A DNA stretch of 64,000 bases, taken from Mycolicibacterium arabiense (GTDB lineage Bacteria; Actinomycetota; Actinomycetes; Mycobacteriales; Mycobacteriaceae). The stretch is from NCBI RefSeq assembly GCF_010731815.2, contig NZ_AP022593.1, forward strand, positions 2,542,001 to 2,606,000. The letters are read 5' to 3'. The notes under the pieces were generated by a model. The model made no database searches. It worked only from the letters and a program-made list of their open reading frames with translations, and had not been told where the DNA came from. Positions 10,301 through 17,381 of the stretch are shown in pieces. Both the position numbers and the translations under genes were made by a program. How positions within the stretch are numbered: the first letter of the stretch is position 1; each line of letters opens with the position of its first letter.

Positions 10301-10648
10301 TACGTCGTCGTCGACTACAAGACCAACTGGCTCGGCGACGGTGACGAACCGCTGACCGCCGCCGACTACGACCGACCGCGCTTGATCGAAGCAATGCTGC
10401 ACTCCGACTATCCGCTGCAGGCGCTGTTGTACAGCGTTGTGCTGCATCGGTTCCTGCGATGGCGGCAGCGCGGCTACGAACCGGAGCGGCACCTCGGCGG
10501 CATCCTCTACCTGTACGTCCGTGGGATGTGCGGCCCGGAGACGCCGGTGGTCGACGGTCACCGGGCCGGGGTGTTCGACTGGCAGCCGCCCGCCGCGCTG
10601 ATCGTGGCGATGTCGGATCTGCTCGACACGGGGAGGGCGGTGGCATGA
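7301..10648 (+). CDS. recB: Exodeoxyribonuclease V subunit beta, RecB (helicase-nuclease)
   Basis: Product of 1115 aa; the start ATG overlaps the recC stop. UvrD/SF1A helicase motifs are present: Walker A ASAGTGKTFAL at residues about 18-28 and DExx motif MVDEFQDTD near residue 262. The C-terminal RecB-family nuclease is intact by eye: GTLVHSVLE (metal-binding His near 843), the Asp of QIDAVLR, VVDYKTNW near 1002-1009 and a late QALLY segment. It drives 3'-5' unwinding and degrades both strands as part of RecBCD. Unusual: between DAVLR and VVDYK there is a short extra segment (NTLPGSLRSCPPDPE) encoded by a repeat-like DNA stretch around 10250-10275. Confidence 0.95.
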   Translation: MKPFDLCGALPPENATTVLEASAGTGKTFALAGLVTRYVAEGVATLDQMLLITFGRAATQELRDRVRRQMADAAAAFDDPSLIGDNLLVAHLVNGTTEERTERRQRLRDALASFDSATIATTHQFCQLVLRSLGVAGDSDTAVTLVESLTDLVTEVVDDLYLAHFGQEREDPALTYADALSLAREVVRNPATELRPLDPEPGSRAETCIRFATDVLTEMEIRKRRMAILGYDDLLTRLANALDAPDSPARTRMHQRWPIVMVDEFQDTDLVQWQVIDRAFSGRSTLILIGDPKQAIYAFRGGDIVTYLSAAQSAGAQMTLATNWRSDAALVDRLQAVLKGAQLGDPRIVVHEIEAAHRGTRLAGAPFPDPFRVRVVQRTTFGKRGTQNVPIDDIRRHIGRDLANDVATLLASGATFGGRRIEARDVAVIVEKHKDARICQNALAAAGIPCVYTGDSDIFESSAAEDWLALLEAFDQPHRPGVVRAAAATVFFGHTAESLVAGGDELTDELSETLREWAGHARERGVAAIFEAAQLRGMADRVLSWPDGERHMTDLAHVTEMLQDVAHRERYTLPALRDWLRAERDERGDGRTERNRRLDSDVAAVQIMTVWVSKGLQYPIVYLPFAFNRWVPEDENVLYHEGDVRCLYVGGKDGPDYHAVAKQGRAENAGDDSRLTYVALTRAQAQVVAWWAPARDEPTGGLSRILRGRAPGEAAVPDVCVPSKTNDDDAWARLQAWADAGGPVLEQSVLTPAPKAPVPQRPTDLGARHFHRGIDTSWRRTSYSGLIRVTETSNVSSEPEVAELDDEASAEIPLALPPAGPSMPSPMADLPTGARFGTLVHSVLETADPMATDLGAELAVRIREHLVWWPVDVPPDDLAAALVPMHDTPLGPLANDLTLREIGLPDRLRELDFEFPLAGGDLRADAPDVRLRDVGRLLTEHLPADDPMASYAGRLTSEPLAGQTLRGYLSGQIDAVLRVPNTLPGSLRSCPPDPEHTGHRYVVVDYKTNWLGDGDEPLTAADYDRPRLIEAMLHSDYPLQALLYSVVLHRFLRWRQRGYEPERHLGGILYLYVRGMCGPETPVVDGHRAGVFDWQPPAALIVAMSDLLDTGRAVA
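10256..10266 (+). repeat. Core of a short interspersed repeat inside recB
   Basis: The core TCGCTTCGCTC, flanked by CCCGGG and CTGCCCGCC, sits in frame inside the RecB nuclease domain. The same core occurs twice on the opposite strand at the 3' end of the ABC ATPase gene (20113-20165). The residues it encodes look like an insertion relative to the compact motif spacing expected for RecB. Confidence 0.4.
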
Positions 10649-12375
10649 CGGTCGTCGACGAGGCGCACTGGCGGCGCGCGGCCGGGGCGACCGGGCTGCT
10701 GCGCGAGTTCAACGACGCCGGCGTGCTCGACGCCTCCGACGTGCTGGTCGCGCAGCGGGTGACCGCGCTCGGCGGCGAGTCCGACGAGCGGGTGGCGCTG
10801 GCGGTCGCACTGACCGTGCGGGCGCTGCGTGGCGGATCGGTGTGCCTGGAGCTGGCCGGCGTCTCCGAACAGGTCGACGTGCCCGACCTGGCGTGGCCCG
10901 ACGCCGTCGGATGGGTGGACGCCGTGCGCACGAGCCCGCTGGTCGACACGCCGCCGCACGTGTTGCGGATGCGCGGCGACGCCATCTACCTCGACCGGTA
11001 CTGGCGCGAGGAGCAGCAGGTGGCCGACGACCTCCTCGCGATGGTGTCGGCCGATCCGATGACGACCGCCGCCACCGACGTCGACAGGCTGTTCCCGCCG
11101 GACTACGCCGAACAGCGCGCCGCCGCCGAACTCGCTCTGCGGCAACGCCTCACGGTCATCACCGGCGGCCCTGGCACCGGCAAGACGACGACGGTCGCGC
11201 GGCTGCTGGCCCTGCTGGCCGGTCACGCGCATGCCTCGGGTGCGCCGCCGCTGCGCATCGCGCTGGCAGCGCCGACCGGGAAGGCCGCCGCGCGTCTGCA
11301 GGAGGCCGTCCAGTCCGAGATCGACCAACTCGACCTCGTGGACCAGCGCCGCATCGCGGGACTGCAGGCCACCACGATGCACCGGCTGCTCGGCAGCAGG
11401 CCCGACAACTCGTCGCGGTTCCGCCACCACCGCGGCAACCGGCTGCCGCACGACGTGGTGGTCGTCGACGAGACGTCGATGGTGTCGCTGACGATGATGG
11501 CGCGGCTGCTCGAGGCGGTGCGTCCGGAGGCGCGGCTGCTGCTGGTGGGCGACCCGGACCAGCTGGCGTCGGTGGACGCAGGTGCCGTGCTGGCCGACCT
11601 CGTCGACGGACTCGGGGAACGCGGCGACGTCCGCATCGCTGAGCTGAAGACCCCGCACCGGTTCGGCGCGGCGATCGGCGCGCTGGCCACCGCGATCCGC
11701 GACGGCGATGCGGATGCGGCGATCGAGGTGCTGCACACGGGCGGCGACCACGTCGAGTGGATCGACGCCGACGATCCGACCCCGGCACTGCGTGCGGTGC
11801 TGCTGCCGCCGGCCATGGACCTGAGGCGGGCAGCGATCCTGCGCGACGCCAAGGCTGCGCTCGCGACGCTCGACGCGCACCGCCTCCTGTGCGCGCACCG
11901 ACGCGGCCCGCACGGGGTTGCGCACTGGAACCGTCAGGTCGAGCGCTGGCTGACCGACGCGACGGGTGAGCCGATCTGGACGGCCTGGTACGCGGGGCGA
12001 CCGATTCTCGTCACGGCCAACGACTACGGGCTGCAGCTGTACAACGGCGACGTCGGGGTGACACTGGTAGACGACGCCGGGCTGCGCGCGGTCGTCGCGG
12101 GCAGCGGTGCGACCGTCTCGCTGGCGACGAGCCGACTGGCCGACGTCGAGACGATGCATGCGATGACGATCCACAAGAGCCAGGGTTCGCAGGCGCGCGA
12201 GGTGACGGTGCTGATGCCGCCGGTCGACTCGCGGTTGCTCACCCGTGAGCTGTTCTACACCGCGGTGACGCGAGCGAAGGAGAAGGTGCGGGTGGTTGGC
12301 TCGGCTGACGAAGTGCGCGAGGCGATTTCACGACGGGCGGTCCGCGCGACCGGGTTGGCGTCGAGGCTGCGATGA
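10645..12375 (+). CDS. recD: Exodeoxyribonuclease V subunit alpha, RecD (5'-3' helicase)
   Basis: Product of 576 aa, the normal length for mycobacterial RecD. ATG 10645 overlaps the recB stop (ATGA). SF1B helicase motifs: Walker A TGGPGTGKTTTVARL at about residues 172-186, Walker B VVVDETSMVS near 272, and the late motifs HKSQGSQ and YTAVTRAKEKV that end the protein. RecD is the fast 5'-3' motor of RecBCD and modulates nuclease activity. The stop again overlaps the next gene by ATGA, tying a cell-wall gene to the repair operon. Confidence 0.95.
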   Translation: MTVVDEAHWRRAAGATGLLREFNDAGVLDASDVLVAQRVTALGGESDERVALAVALTVRALRGGSVCLELAGVSEQVDVPDLAWPDAVGWVDAVRTSPLVDTPPHVLRMRGDAIYLDRYWREEQQVADDLLAMVSADPMTTAATDVDRLFPPDYAEQRAAAELALRQRLTVITGGPGTGKTTTVARLLALLAGHAHASGAPPLRIALAAPTGKAAARLQEAVQSEIDQLDLVDQRRIAGLQATTMHRLLGSRPDNSSRFRHHRGNRLPHDVVVVDETSMVSLTMMARLLEAVRPEARLLLVGDPDQLASVDAGAVLADLVDGLGERGDVRIAELKTPHRFGAAIGALATAIRDGDADAAIEVLHTGGDHVEWIDADDPTPALRAVLLPPAMDLRRAAILRDAKAALATLDAHRLLCAHRRGPHGVAHWNRQVERWLTDATGEPIWTAWYAGRPILVTANDYGLQLYNGDVGVTLVDDAGLRAVVAGSGATVSLATSRLADVETMHAMTIHKSQGSQAREVTVLMPPVDSRLLTRELFYTAVTRAKEKVRVVGSADEVREAISRRAVRATGLASRLR

Positions 12376-13025
12376 GAGTCGTCGCGCTGCTCGTGGCGGT
12401 CGCACTCACCGCGGCCGAGGCACCGTCGGCGTACGGCGAGCCGATGGCCACCCCGGCCGAGCAGCTCATCGTCGTCACCGCACCCACCGCGGACTCCGAG
12501 GTCGGTCGCCTCGCCGCCTACGAGCGCACCGGGTCGGAGTGGACGCTGGTGCGCGGGCCGATGGACGCCGACCTCGGCGAACTCGGGGTGGGCGCTCCCG
12601 CCGACGACGTCTTCCGCACCCCGACGGGCACGTACCCGCTGGGCATGGCGTTCGGTCGCGAACCCAATCCCGGCACGTCGTTGCCCTATACGCAGGTGAC
12701 CAAGGACGACTGGTGGGACGAGGACGTCGACTCCCCCACCTACAACACGCTGGTTCAGTCGCCCACCAAACCGTCCGAGGACGCGGAAAATCTATACACC
12801 TCCGGGGAGATGTACGACTACGCCGTACTCGTCGAGCACAACCCGCAGCGCGTCCCTGGCCGGTCGGCGGGAATCTTCCTGCACGTCACCGACGGCGACC
12901 CGACGTGGGGCTGCATCGCCGTCGAGCGCGACGAGATGCGGTCGCTGCTGCAGTGGTTGACGCCGTCGGCCAACCCCCGGATCACGATCGGCGTCGGTCC
13001 GGAGCCGGTGCCGCCCGCCGAGTAG
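12372..13025 (+). CDS. Exported L,D-transpeptidase (YkuD)-like protein
   Basis: Product of 217 aa with a cleavable-looking signal peptide (MRVVALLVAVALTAAEAPSAYG). A YkuD-like catalytic pattern is present: H171 and C181 in FLHVTDGDPTWGCIAVE, with TPTGTYPLG upstream as in the family. YkuD enzymes form or exchange 3-3 cross-links in peptidoglycan; this is a short, single-domain version of the kind also found as YkuD-like exported proteins without proven transpeptidase activity. It starts inside the recD stop codon (ATGA), so it is probably co-translated with recBCD. It ends three bases from the convergent SDR gene. Confidence 0.75.
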   Translation: MRVVALLVAVALTAAEAPSAYGEPMATPAEQLIVVTAPTADSEVGRLAAYERTGSEWTLVRGPMDADLGELGVGAPADDVFRTPTGTYPLGMAFGREPNPGTSLPYTQVTKDDWWDEDVDSPTYNTLVQSPTKPSEDAENLYTSGEMYDYAVLVEHNPQRVPGRSAGIFLHVTDGDPTWGCIAVERDEMRSLLQWLTPSANPRITIGVGPEPVPPAE

Positions 13026-13028
13026 GCG

Positions 13029-14018
13029 CTAGAGGCGGCCGACGCTACGCAGGCCCTCGACGGTGTCGGCGAGAGTCTCCCCCGGGTCGCGCTGCACGAT
13101 GCCCAGCTCGCGTTCGGCAGGCCCGTCGTCGGACGCGGGCATCTGCGTGTAGTACTGCATCGCGGCCGAATCGATCGGAGTGTCGAACGGCAGCCGGTCG
13201 CCGATGACGTCGAACAGCCGGCCCAGCGCACGCAATCCGCTGTCGGGCACCGGAACTGCGACGAGCGGCCGGTTGGCGGATTTGCCGATCAGCTTCGCGA
13301 GGCGGGCCACCGGGACCCGCTGCCCACCTGCCATGTAGCGGCGCGGCCCCTTGCCCCGCTCGAGCAGCGCGACGTGCAGGTCGGCCAGATCGCGGACGTC
13401 GATCACGATCCAGGCGGCGCTGCGGCCGGGCACGCCGTACATCTTGACCGCGGCCTCGACGCCCTCGGCGGCCTCGCCGAACTGGTCGCCGGCGGGCGGG
13501 CCGAGCACCATGCCGGGGTAGCTGATGCTCACCGGTGCGCCGGCGTCCTGCAGCCCGCGGGCGTATGCCTCGACGACGGCCTTCGACTTGCCGTAGCCGT
13601 CGGAGCCACCGACGACGGGCAGGTCCGCGTGCAGGGTCTCCAGCCCGGGACGGAACAGCGCCGAGAAGCTCGACACGTGGACCACTGGATCGATGCCTGC
13701 CTTCACCGCGCCGCCCAGGACGTTGCGGGCGCCCTCGAGGTTGGTGTGCAGCATCTCGTCGGCGCGCGCCGGGTCGGTAGACACCATTGCCGCGCAATGG
13801 ATCACGGCGTCACACCCGTCCAGGGCCGTCGCGGTGGTGTCCGGATCGGCGATGTCGCCGACGACGTGGTCGCCGATGTCGACGCCGATCTTCTCGGCGC
13901 TGGTGCGTAGCCGGTCGGCGTTGCGGACGAGGAAGCGCACCTGATGGCCGGCGTCCTGCGCGGCCTTCGCGGTCCAGGCACCGACGAAGCCGGTGCCACC
14001 GGTGACGAGTACTCGCAA
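13029..14018 (-). CDS. NAD(P)-dependent epimerase/dehydratase (extended SDR)
   Basis: Product of 329 aa. N-terminal Rossmann motif VLVTGGTGFVGAW (GxxGxxG at about residues 7-13) and the downstream active-site pattern S-x-Y-x3-K, read as HVSSFSALF followed by DGYGKSK with Tyr and Lys four apart. Extended SDRs of this type act as epimerases, dehydratases or hydroxysteroid-type dehydrogenases on sugar-nucleotide or lipid-like substrates. No substrate can be inferred from the neighbours. Start ATG 14018 is preceded on its strand by a GGAGGGTCA-like ribosome site. Confidence 0.8.
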   Translation of the reverse strand: MRVLVTGGTGFVGAWTAKAAQDAGHQVRFLVRNADRLRTSAEKIGVDIGDHVVGDIADPDTTATALDGCDAVIHCAAMVSTDPARADEMLHTNLEGARNVLGGAVKAGIDPVVHVSSFSALFRPGLETLHADLPVVGGSDGYGKSKAVVEAYARGLQDAGAPVSISYPGMVLGPPAGDQFGEAAEGVEAAVKMYGVPGRSAAWIVIDVRDLADLHVALLERGKGPRRYMAGGQRVPVARLAKLIGKSANRPLVAVPVPDSGLRALGRLFDVIGDRLPFDTPIDSAAMQYYTQMPASDDGPAERELGIVQRDPGETLADTVEGLRSVGRL

Positions 14019-14165
14019 CTGACCCTCCAGGGTGAAGACGTACGCAGACCGCGTTGACCCGTCGAAACTAGCGCACGCCGATCGTCACGGTTCCGTCATT
14101 CCGGATGACGTGTGCTGAGCGCAAGCTGGGGCTACATCCACGTGCGAGGAACGAGGAGGGTGACC

Positions 14166-14807
14166 GTGCTGAACCGCATTGCAAGGGTGGCCGGGCAGGT
14201 CGGCGAATCGGCGCTGTCCATCGTCGGTATTCGCATCGGCACCGAGGAGCCTGCCCACACCACCAAGCCGATCGCCGGTGACGTGGAGCTGCGCACCTAC
14301 GGGCCGCGGATCGCCGCCGAGACGACCATTAGCGCCATGGACGAGATTGGAGCGCGCAGCGAGGGGTTCCGTCGCCTGGCGGGCTACATCTTCGGCAAGA
14401 ATCACGGCAAGGACGACATCGCGATGACCGCGCCGGTCGTGCAGTCGCGCGAGGGCCGCAAGATCGCGATGACGGCGCCGGTCGTCCAGTCCGCTCAGGA
14501 CGTGGAGGTCGGAAGCAGTTGGGTCATCAGGTTCTTCATGCCGTCGGAGTGGACGATGGCGACTCTGCCGACGCCGAATGACGAGCGCGTCCGTGTGGTC
14601 GAGGTGCCCGGCGAGACGTTCGCGGTGCTGCGGTTCAGCGGCGACCGGGGGCCCGAGGCGGTCGCGAAGCGGACGGCCGAGCTGATGGACGTGCTGGCGA
14701 CGTACGGCTTCGATGCGGCGGGCGAGCCGTCGGCGTGGTTCTACGACCCGCCGTGGACGCTGCCGTTCTGCAGGCGCAACGAGATCGCGGTGCCGGTATC
14801 GGTCTGA
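14166..14807 (+). CDS. SOUL-family heme-binding protein
   Basis: Product of 213 aa from GTG 14166, chosen because GAGGAGGG (14153-14160) is well spaced from it; GTG 14160 overlaps that site and ATG 14112 lacks one. SOUL-family features are the opening DVELRTYGPRIAAET, a region with repeated IAMTAPVVQS segments, and the closing FYDPPWTLPFCRRNEIAV. SOUL/HBP proteins bind heme or porphyrin; their role in bacteria is unclear. The doubled phrase (DDIAMTAPVVQS and KIAMTAPVVQS, 16 codons apart) is a local duplication or a family variant. Confidence 0.85.
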   Translation: MLNRIARVAGQVGESALSIVGIRIGTEEPAHTTKPIAGDVELRTYGPRIAAETTISAMDEIGARSEGFRRLAGYIFGKNHGKDDIAMTAPVVQSREGRKIAMTAPVVQSAQDVEVGSSWVIRFFMPSEWTMATLPTPNDERVRVVEVPGETFAVLRFSGDRGPEAVAKRTAELMDVLATYGFDAAGEPSAWFYDPPWTLPFCRRNEIAVPVSV

Positions 14808-14886
14808 TCTCGTCGGCACCGGCGTCGGTGTCGCCATCGAACTCCCTGGGTATCCGTCCTGCGCGACCGCCGAGGAAGGGATCACC

Positions 14887-15690
14887 GTGACCACCGTGGA
14901 GAAGACGTCGAAGCCATCGCGAGCGGTCGTCACGTGGCGCTGGATCACGCTTCTGCTGGCGGTCAGTCAGCTGGCCGCACCGGCGGTGACGAGCGCGATC
15001 GCGGGTGACTTCCTCGCCTCGGGAGCCACCAACGAAGCACTGATCACGCCGGCGGGCTACGCATTCGGACTGTGGGGCGTCATCACGGTGCTCAGCGCGA
15101 TCACCGCGCTCGCGATCGTGCGTTACGGCTTCGGCGCGTGGTGGGAACTGGGCGTGCTGATCGACCTGTGCATCGTGTTCACCGGGTTCAGCGTCTGGCT
15201 GGTGATCGCCGCGCAGGACTGGTTGTGGACGAGCGTGGTGGTGTTCCTCGTGATGGCGGGGGCGCTGGTGCACGTCATGCGAAAGCTGGTGCGCCATCCC
15301 GATCAGGTGACGTGCCCGTCTTGGGTCAGGACGCTGGCGACCGTCACGTTCGGGCTCTATCTCGGGTGGAGCAGCATTGCGATCTTCGCGAACGTCGCGG
15401 CTGCACTGATCCAGGGCGGCTGGTCGTCGGCGGACGTGGCGTGGCAGTTCGTCGTGCTGGCACTCGCGGCCGTGAGCGCAGTGGTCACGACCGTCATGCT
15501 GCGGGGCACCATCGGCTACGTCGTCGGTGCGCTGTGGGCGCTGGTGGCGATCGCGATAGGCGCTGCCGAGCGGGGCAGTTCGACGCTGGCCTCGACGGCC
15601 GCCTTTGGAGCGGTCGCCGTTGTGCTCGTCGCGGTGCTGCGGTGGCAGCGCGCCCGCGGCGGGGCGACGAATGGGCCGATTACCGCCTGA
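14887..15690 (+). CDS. Multi-pass membrane protein, TspO/MBR-like
   Basis: Product of 267 aa from GTG 14887, which follows GAGGAAGGG. Seven or so hydrophobic helices are visible, for example WITLLLAVSQLAAPAVTSAI, LWGVITVLSAITALAIV, VLIDLCIVFTGFSVWLVIAA and YVVGALWALVAIAIG. The segment ITPAGYAFGLWGVI followed by Trp-rich helices resembles the TspO/MBR (tryptophan-rich sensory protein) pattern, but the protein is longer than the usual 160 aa. TspO proteins bind porphyrins and related ligands, which would fit a position next to a SOUL heme-binding protein, though that link is inference. Confidence 0.5.
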   Translation: MTTVEKTSKPSRAVVTWRWITLLLAVSQLAAPAVTSAIAGDFLASGATNEALITPAGYAFGLWGVITVLSAITALAIVRYGFGAWWELGVLIDLCIVFTGFSVWLVIAAQDWLWTSVVVFLVMAGALVHVMRKLVRHPDQVTCPSWVRTLATVTFGLYLGWSSIAIFANVAAALIQGGWSSADVAWQFVVLALAAVSAVVTTVMLRGTIGYVVGALWALVAIAIGAAERGSSTLASTAAFGAVAVVLVAVLRWQRARGGATNGPITA

Positions 15691-15738
15691 CGCACCCGAA
15701 ATTCGCCGGCGCCAAACGCCGAGTGATCATGCTAACAA

Positions 15739-15760
15739 GGTGCTTGCTATAGCTAGCACC
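15739..15760. promoter_or_regulatory. 22-base near-perfect palindrome ahead of the MBP1-like gene
   Basis: The arms GGTGCTTGCTA and TAGCTAGCACC form a dyad with two mismatched positions in 22 bases. It lies about 70 bases upstream of ATG 15832 in an otherwise featureless 141-base gap and looks like a regulator-binding site. A TGCTTGC half-site is shared with the VapB operator region near 45.16 kb. Confidence 0.4.
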
Positions 15761-15831
15761 CGATTGTCAGACTCGGTGGGCACGCACCCGGCATGCCGGA
15801 CCGGCGCCGGGTCACCCGATGAAAGGCAATC

Positions 15832-16074
15832 ATGTCGAACAGCAATGGCGGACCCATCAACCTGGTGAAGAGCGTCGTCGACGGAGCATTCGGTGTCGTC
15901 AAGCAGGTCCTCGGCGTCGTGTTGGGCAACAACCGTCTCGAGGAGCAGGGCAAGGCTCAGCAGGACAAGGCCGAAGCCGAGAAGGACGTGGCCAAGAAGG
16001 AAGCGCAGGCTGACGCCGCCCGTGCCGAGGCCAAGACTCAGGAAGCCCGCCAGGAAGCCGCCAAGAAGTCCTGA
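15832..16074 (+). CDS. Microaggregate-binding protein 1-like small protein
   Basis: Product of 80 aa. A short hydrophobic N-terminal part (INLVKSVVDGAFGVVKQVLGVVLG) is followed by a CsbD-like region with NNRLEEQGKAQQDKAEAEKD and an Ala/Lys/Glu-rich tail predicted to be one long helix or coiled coil. This arrangement is that of the mycobacterial MBP1-like proteins, small abundant peptides of unknown mechanism related to stress-induced CsbD proteins. ATG 15832 follows GAAAGGCA. A palindrome lies upstream (15739-15760). Confidence 0.65.
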   Translation: MSNSNGGPINLVKSVVDGAFGVVKQVLGVVLGNNRLEEQGKAQQDKAEAEKDVAKKEAQADAARAEAKTQEARQEAAKKS

Positions 16075-16096
16075 CCCGCGCTCCTTCGGTATGCGG

Positions 16097-16552
16097 CTAC
16101 GGCCTGACCGTGTGATGGCTCAGGATCGAGACGCGGTTGAAGGCGTTGATCGCCGTCGCCACCCAGATGACCGCGGACAGCTCGTCGTCGCCGAACACCC
16201 GTCGTGCGCGCGAGTATTCGCGGTCGGCGGCGTCACGGTCGAGTAGGGACGTGGTCATCTCGGCCAACCGCAGGGCGGCTTGCTCCCGTTCGTCGAACAG
16301 CTCGGTGTCGCGCCAGACCGACACCGTCGAGAGCTGTTTCTCGGTGACGCCGGCAGCAAGCGCCTTGCGGTGGTGGACGTCGAGGCACGTCGCACAACCA
16401 TTCATCTGCGAGACGCGGACGTTGACGAGTTCGACGATCCCACGCGACAGACCGGCGTCCTCGGCGGCTTTCGCGACCGAGGTCGCAACGCCGACCATCG
16501 AGCGATAGACAGCCGGGGTCTGCTTGTCGATGTGTACGTAGTCGACGTTCAC
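16097..16552 (-). CDS. AhpD-like carboxymuconolactone decarboxylase family protein
   Basis: Product of 151 aa from GTG 16552; the reading frame extends further upstream but those residues look non-coding. The AhpD/CMD active-site pattern is clear: E41 (IVELVNVRVS), then C53-x2-C56-x3-H60 in NGCATCLDVHHRKA. Proteins with this CxxC act as alkylhydroperoxidases in thiol-based peroxide defence or as decarboxylases; the CxxCxxxH form favours the peroxidase group. It is divergent from a GNAT gene across 56 bases. Confidence 0.85.
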   Translation of the reverse strand: MNVDYVHIDKQTPAVYRSMVGVATSVAKAAEDAGLSRGIVELVNVRVSQMNGCATCLDVHHRKALAAGVTEKQLSTVSVWRDTELFDEREQAALRLAEMTTSLLDRDAADREYSRARRVFGDDELSAVIWVATAINAFNRVSILSHHTVRP

Positions 16553-16608
16553 GCACTCACTCCGATCGGTATGGTCGGGTCGATCGTACGCACCCGGACA
16601 GGAGCGAG

Positions 16609-16968
16609 ATGGCCAGCGACGAGGCACTGACGGACAAGACCGGCGCCCCCGTGGAGGTCATCCGGCGCGAGGATGACTTCGCCGTAGCGGTCGACGGAAA
16701 GACGGTGGGACTGACCGCCTTTGCAGACCGAGACGGGCAACGCGTGTTCTTTCACACCGAAGTCGACGACGCCTATGGCGGACGTGGACTGGGGACCGTG
16801 GTGATCAGTGCGGCGTTGGCCGCCACCCGCGACGAGGGGCTACGCATCGTGGCGATCTGTCCGATGGTCGCCGCGTTCGTCGGCAAGCACCCGGAGTATG
16901 CCGGCGTCGTCGACAGGACGACGCGCGACACGCTCGCGTTGGCGAAGGAACGGATGGCGGCGCGCTAG
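16609..16968 (+). CDS. Small GNAT-type acetyltransferase (YjdJ/Gcn5-like)
   Basis: Product of 119 aa, ATG 16609 after GGAGCGAG. The core of the short GNAT group is present: VFFHTEVDDAYGGRGLG (the acetyl-CoA-binding R/Q-x-x-G-x-G/A-like loop GGRGLGT) followed by ICPMVAAFVGKHPEY, a close match to the CPYVxxYIxxHPEY segment of this family. These single-domain proteins bind acetyl-CoA; the acceptor is unknown. Confidence 0.85.
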   Translation: MASDEALTDKTGAPVEVIRREDDFAVAVDGKTVGLTAFADRDGQRVFFHTEVDDAYGGRGLGTVVISAALAATRDEGLRIVAICPMVAAFVGKHPEYAGVVDRTTRDTLALAKERMAAR

Positions 16969-17052
16969 CGCTTTCCGTCACACGAGTCACTTCAGCACCC
17001 GCGCCGGGCGGCGTGATCGACCGCCGAATGTTCCACCTGGCGAGCGAATGGG

Positions 17053-17355
17053 CTATGCGCGCAGGTGTCCCTCCGGATGGTCCGCCGTCCACTTCGCCTC
17101 GACGCGCTTCACCCGGTGATGCTCGATCGCGATCAGGATGGCGCCCGCGGTCACCAATGCGCCGGCGACGAGCGCAAGCATCATCACCAGATCGCTGCGG
17201 CCGTAGGCACTCGCGGCGACGGTGCCGGCGATCATCACCGTGCCGATCATGATGAGCCCGAGTCCGGGCAACCAGAGCGTGTCGATGAACGACTCACCCG
17301 CGCGGGGCTGATAGGTGCGGGAGTGGTCAACCGGATCCCGATAAGCGCCCTTCAT
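17053..17355 (-). CDS. UsfY-like membrane protein
   Basis: Product of 100 aa from ATG 17355, which follows GGAAGGAGAT on the minus strand. It begins AYRDPVDHSRTYQPRAGESF, closely resembling the opening of mycobacterial UsfY, and has two membrane helices (LGLIMIGTVMIAGTVAASAY and VMMLALVAGALVTAGAILIAI) and a basic C-terminal tail. UsfY is known from the usfY-rsbW-sigF locus of M. tuberculosis; here the gene is not beside sigF but 26 bases downstream of the HEAT flavoprotein gene on the same strand, so it may be a paralogue. I see no clear SigF-type promoter. Confidence 0.75.
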   Translation of the reverse strand: MKGAYRDPVDHSRTYQPRAGESFIDTLWLPGLGLIMIGTVMIAGTVAASAYGRSDLVMMLALVAGALVTAGAILIAIEHHRVKRVEAKWTADHPEGHLRA

Positions 17356-17381
17356 GGCATCTCCTTCCAGGAGCGATGCCC

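Noticed and set aside
7286..10561. 1091-codon open frame antisense to recB
   Set aside because: It mirrors the recB frame; its His/Val/Gln/Arg-rich translation lacks any domain. GC-rich third positions keep the complementary frame open.
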